Positions 6,821-7,712 of a DNA stretch of 7,712 nt are shown in pieces. The number at the start of each line of letters is the position of its first letter. The stretch's first letter is position 1. The notes below the pieces were generated by a model. It was not told the origin of the DNA. It searched no databases and saw only the letters and a program-made list of their open reading frames with translations. The translations under genes were made by a program, and so were the position numbers. Location of the stretch: NCBI GenBank assembly GCA_041486115.1, contig JBGPKT010000111.1, forward strand, positions 1-7,712, read 5' to 3'. Source of the stretch: JACQBY01 sp041486115. GTDB lineage: Bacteria > Nitrospirota > Nitrospiria > JACQBW01.

Positions 6821-7712
6821 TTAATCCAAGGGAGCTTGCAGAAGAAAATCAATGAGAAGCAGGGAAGCTTGGCGAGCTGGGTTAAATTGAATCCCAATCT
6901 TATATCCTGAAGCGGCATTTTCCGTACGGAGTTCCATCCAAGCAACTTTGGCAATAAAGGTAATTTTATCAGAATAGGGATACAATCTCACTTGCAAAGG
7001 GGTCCCCTCGGGAAGAGGAATGGACGAATCAAACATCAAACCGTCCCTTCCGATGTTTTTGGTCCTGAATGGGTACAGTTCTTTGTCTTTTTCCGGCAGA
7101 AGGATACGAAAATCTCCCTTCACTTCCGTTTTGAGTCTTGGAAATTTTCGCTTTCCTATGATCGGCGGGTGGAGGCTTTCTTTGAATCCTTGCTGGATTT
7201 CGATCACTTTGTTGGGATTTTGAATAAGTGCTTTGACGCAATCCTTATCGAGCTTAAACCCGGCTAATTGCCGTAGCATGGCAAACGCCTCATCGTTTGA
7301 CCAGGCCACTTTGTAGCTGCGGGAACTGGTGAGGGCATCGAAAATATCAGCCACAGAGATAATACGCGCTTCGATAGGGATTTCTTCTCCCTGTAATCCA
7401 AGAACGTATCCTGATCCGTCCAGAGCCTCATGATGATACTCGGCCATGTTGCGTAACATTGTCATGTGTTGAAGCGTATTAAGGCCAAAATCTTTGATGA
7501 TAGAATCGATAATCTCGCGGCCGATGACGACATGTTTTTTGAGACCTTGAAAATCTTCGTCGGACAGTTTTTCATTCTTTTTAAGCAGAGTATCCGGAAC
7601 GCCCACCTTGCCAATATCGTGCAGAGGAGAGAAGAGAAAAATATTTTCGATATATTCATCACTAAATCCATATTTTGGCGCCAATTCCTGGGCAATCAAT
7701 CGGGCATAATGG
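6821..7712 (-). CDS. HD-GYP domain (GYV variant) plus PilZ cyclic-di-GMP protein, 5' end off the window
   Basis: The frame is open from the window edge (first full codon at 7711) to the stop at 6821-6823, showing 296 residues; the N-terminus lies outside. Visible residues 1-180 match an HD-GYP domain: HDIGK (31-35), KKHVVIG with His60, HH (93-94), DGSGYV (98-103) and ADIFDALTSSR. HD-GYP proteins hydrolyse cyclic-di-GMP, and the metal-binding His/Asp residues I can place are kept. The signature reads GYV instead of GYP. Residues about 185-290 are a PilZ domain, which binds cyclic-di-GMP: RKFPR (188-192) fits RxxxR, and NIGRDG (219-224) is the second motif with Gly where Ser is usual. This order suggests a phosphodiesterase with its own sensor for the same ligand. 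The missing N-terminus may hold a receiver or sensory domain. It converges on the repeat-protein gene and is probably functionally separate. Confidence 0.88.
   Translation of the reverse strand, partial: HYARLIAQELAPKYGFSDEYIENIFLFSPLHDIGKVGVPDTLLKKNEKLSDEDFQGLKKHVVIGREIIDSIIKDFGLNTLQHMTMLRNMAEYHHEALDGSGYVLGLQGEEIPIEARIISVADIFDALTSSRSYKVAWSNDEAFAMLRQLAGFKLDKDCVKALIQNPNKVIEIQQGFKESLHPPIIGKRKFPRLKTEVKGDFRILLPEKDKELYPFRTKNIGRDGLMFDSSIPLPEGTPLQVRLYPYSDKITFIAKVAWMELRTENAASGYKIGIQFNPARQASLLLIDFLLQAPLD

Noticed and set aside
6992..7267. Plus-strand reading frame of 91 codons opposite the PilZ/HD-GYP gene
   Set aside because: The opposite strand carries conserved domain motifs; this frame has no recognisable features.

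Overview
The window holds four protein-coding genes, two of them cut by the window edges, and no RNA gene, transposon or CRISPR array that I can see. Base composition is AT-leaning by eye and start sites have Shine-Dalgarno sequences, so this is a bacterium. The best taxonomic hint is the left gene. It is a long CydA-like ('bd-like') membrane oxidase subunit with a built-in c-type cytochrome domain, a kind of protein I associate with Nitrospirota (Nitrospira and relatives). That assignment rests on remembered family resemblance and is tentative.

Layout, left to right. Positions 1-2379 (minus strand, 3' end off the window) encode the cytochrome c/CydA-like fusion. A 214-base gap without a convincing gene follows. 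Positions 2594-3376 (minus strand) encode a probable lipoprotein with a glycine-zipper segment. About 300 bases of divergent promoter region separate it from a large plus-strand gene ending at 6507. That gene encodes an exported protein built from tandem 121-residue modules rich in a P-[ILV]-Y-x-Y motif. A 313-base convergent gap follows. Positions 6821-7712 (minus strand, 5' end off the window) encode the C-terminal part of a cyclic-di-GMP protein, an HD-GYP domain followed by PilZ.

Nothing shows the four genes to be one pathway. The oxidase-like protein belongs to respiratory electron transfer at the cytoplasmic membrane. The lipoprotein and the repeat protein are both predicted to be exported and share a divergent promoter region, so they could be co-regulated envelope components. 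The HD-GYP/PilZ protein is a second-messenger regulator and probably unrelated.

The most unusual item is the repeat protein. It has exact 363-bp periodicity, three sub-modules per unit, near-identical stretches between neighbouring units and an extra partial module from a local duplication. I do not recognise its family. The second most interesting item is the CydA-like fusion, which by eye lacks several residues canonical for cytochrome bd and carries an odd CxxCY motif in its cytochrome c domain.
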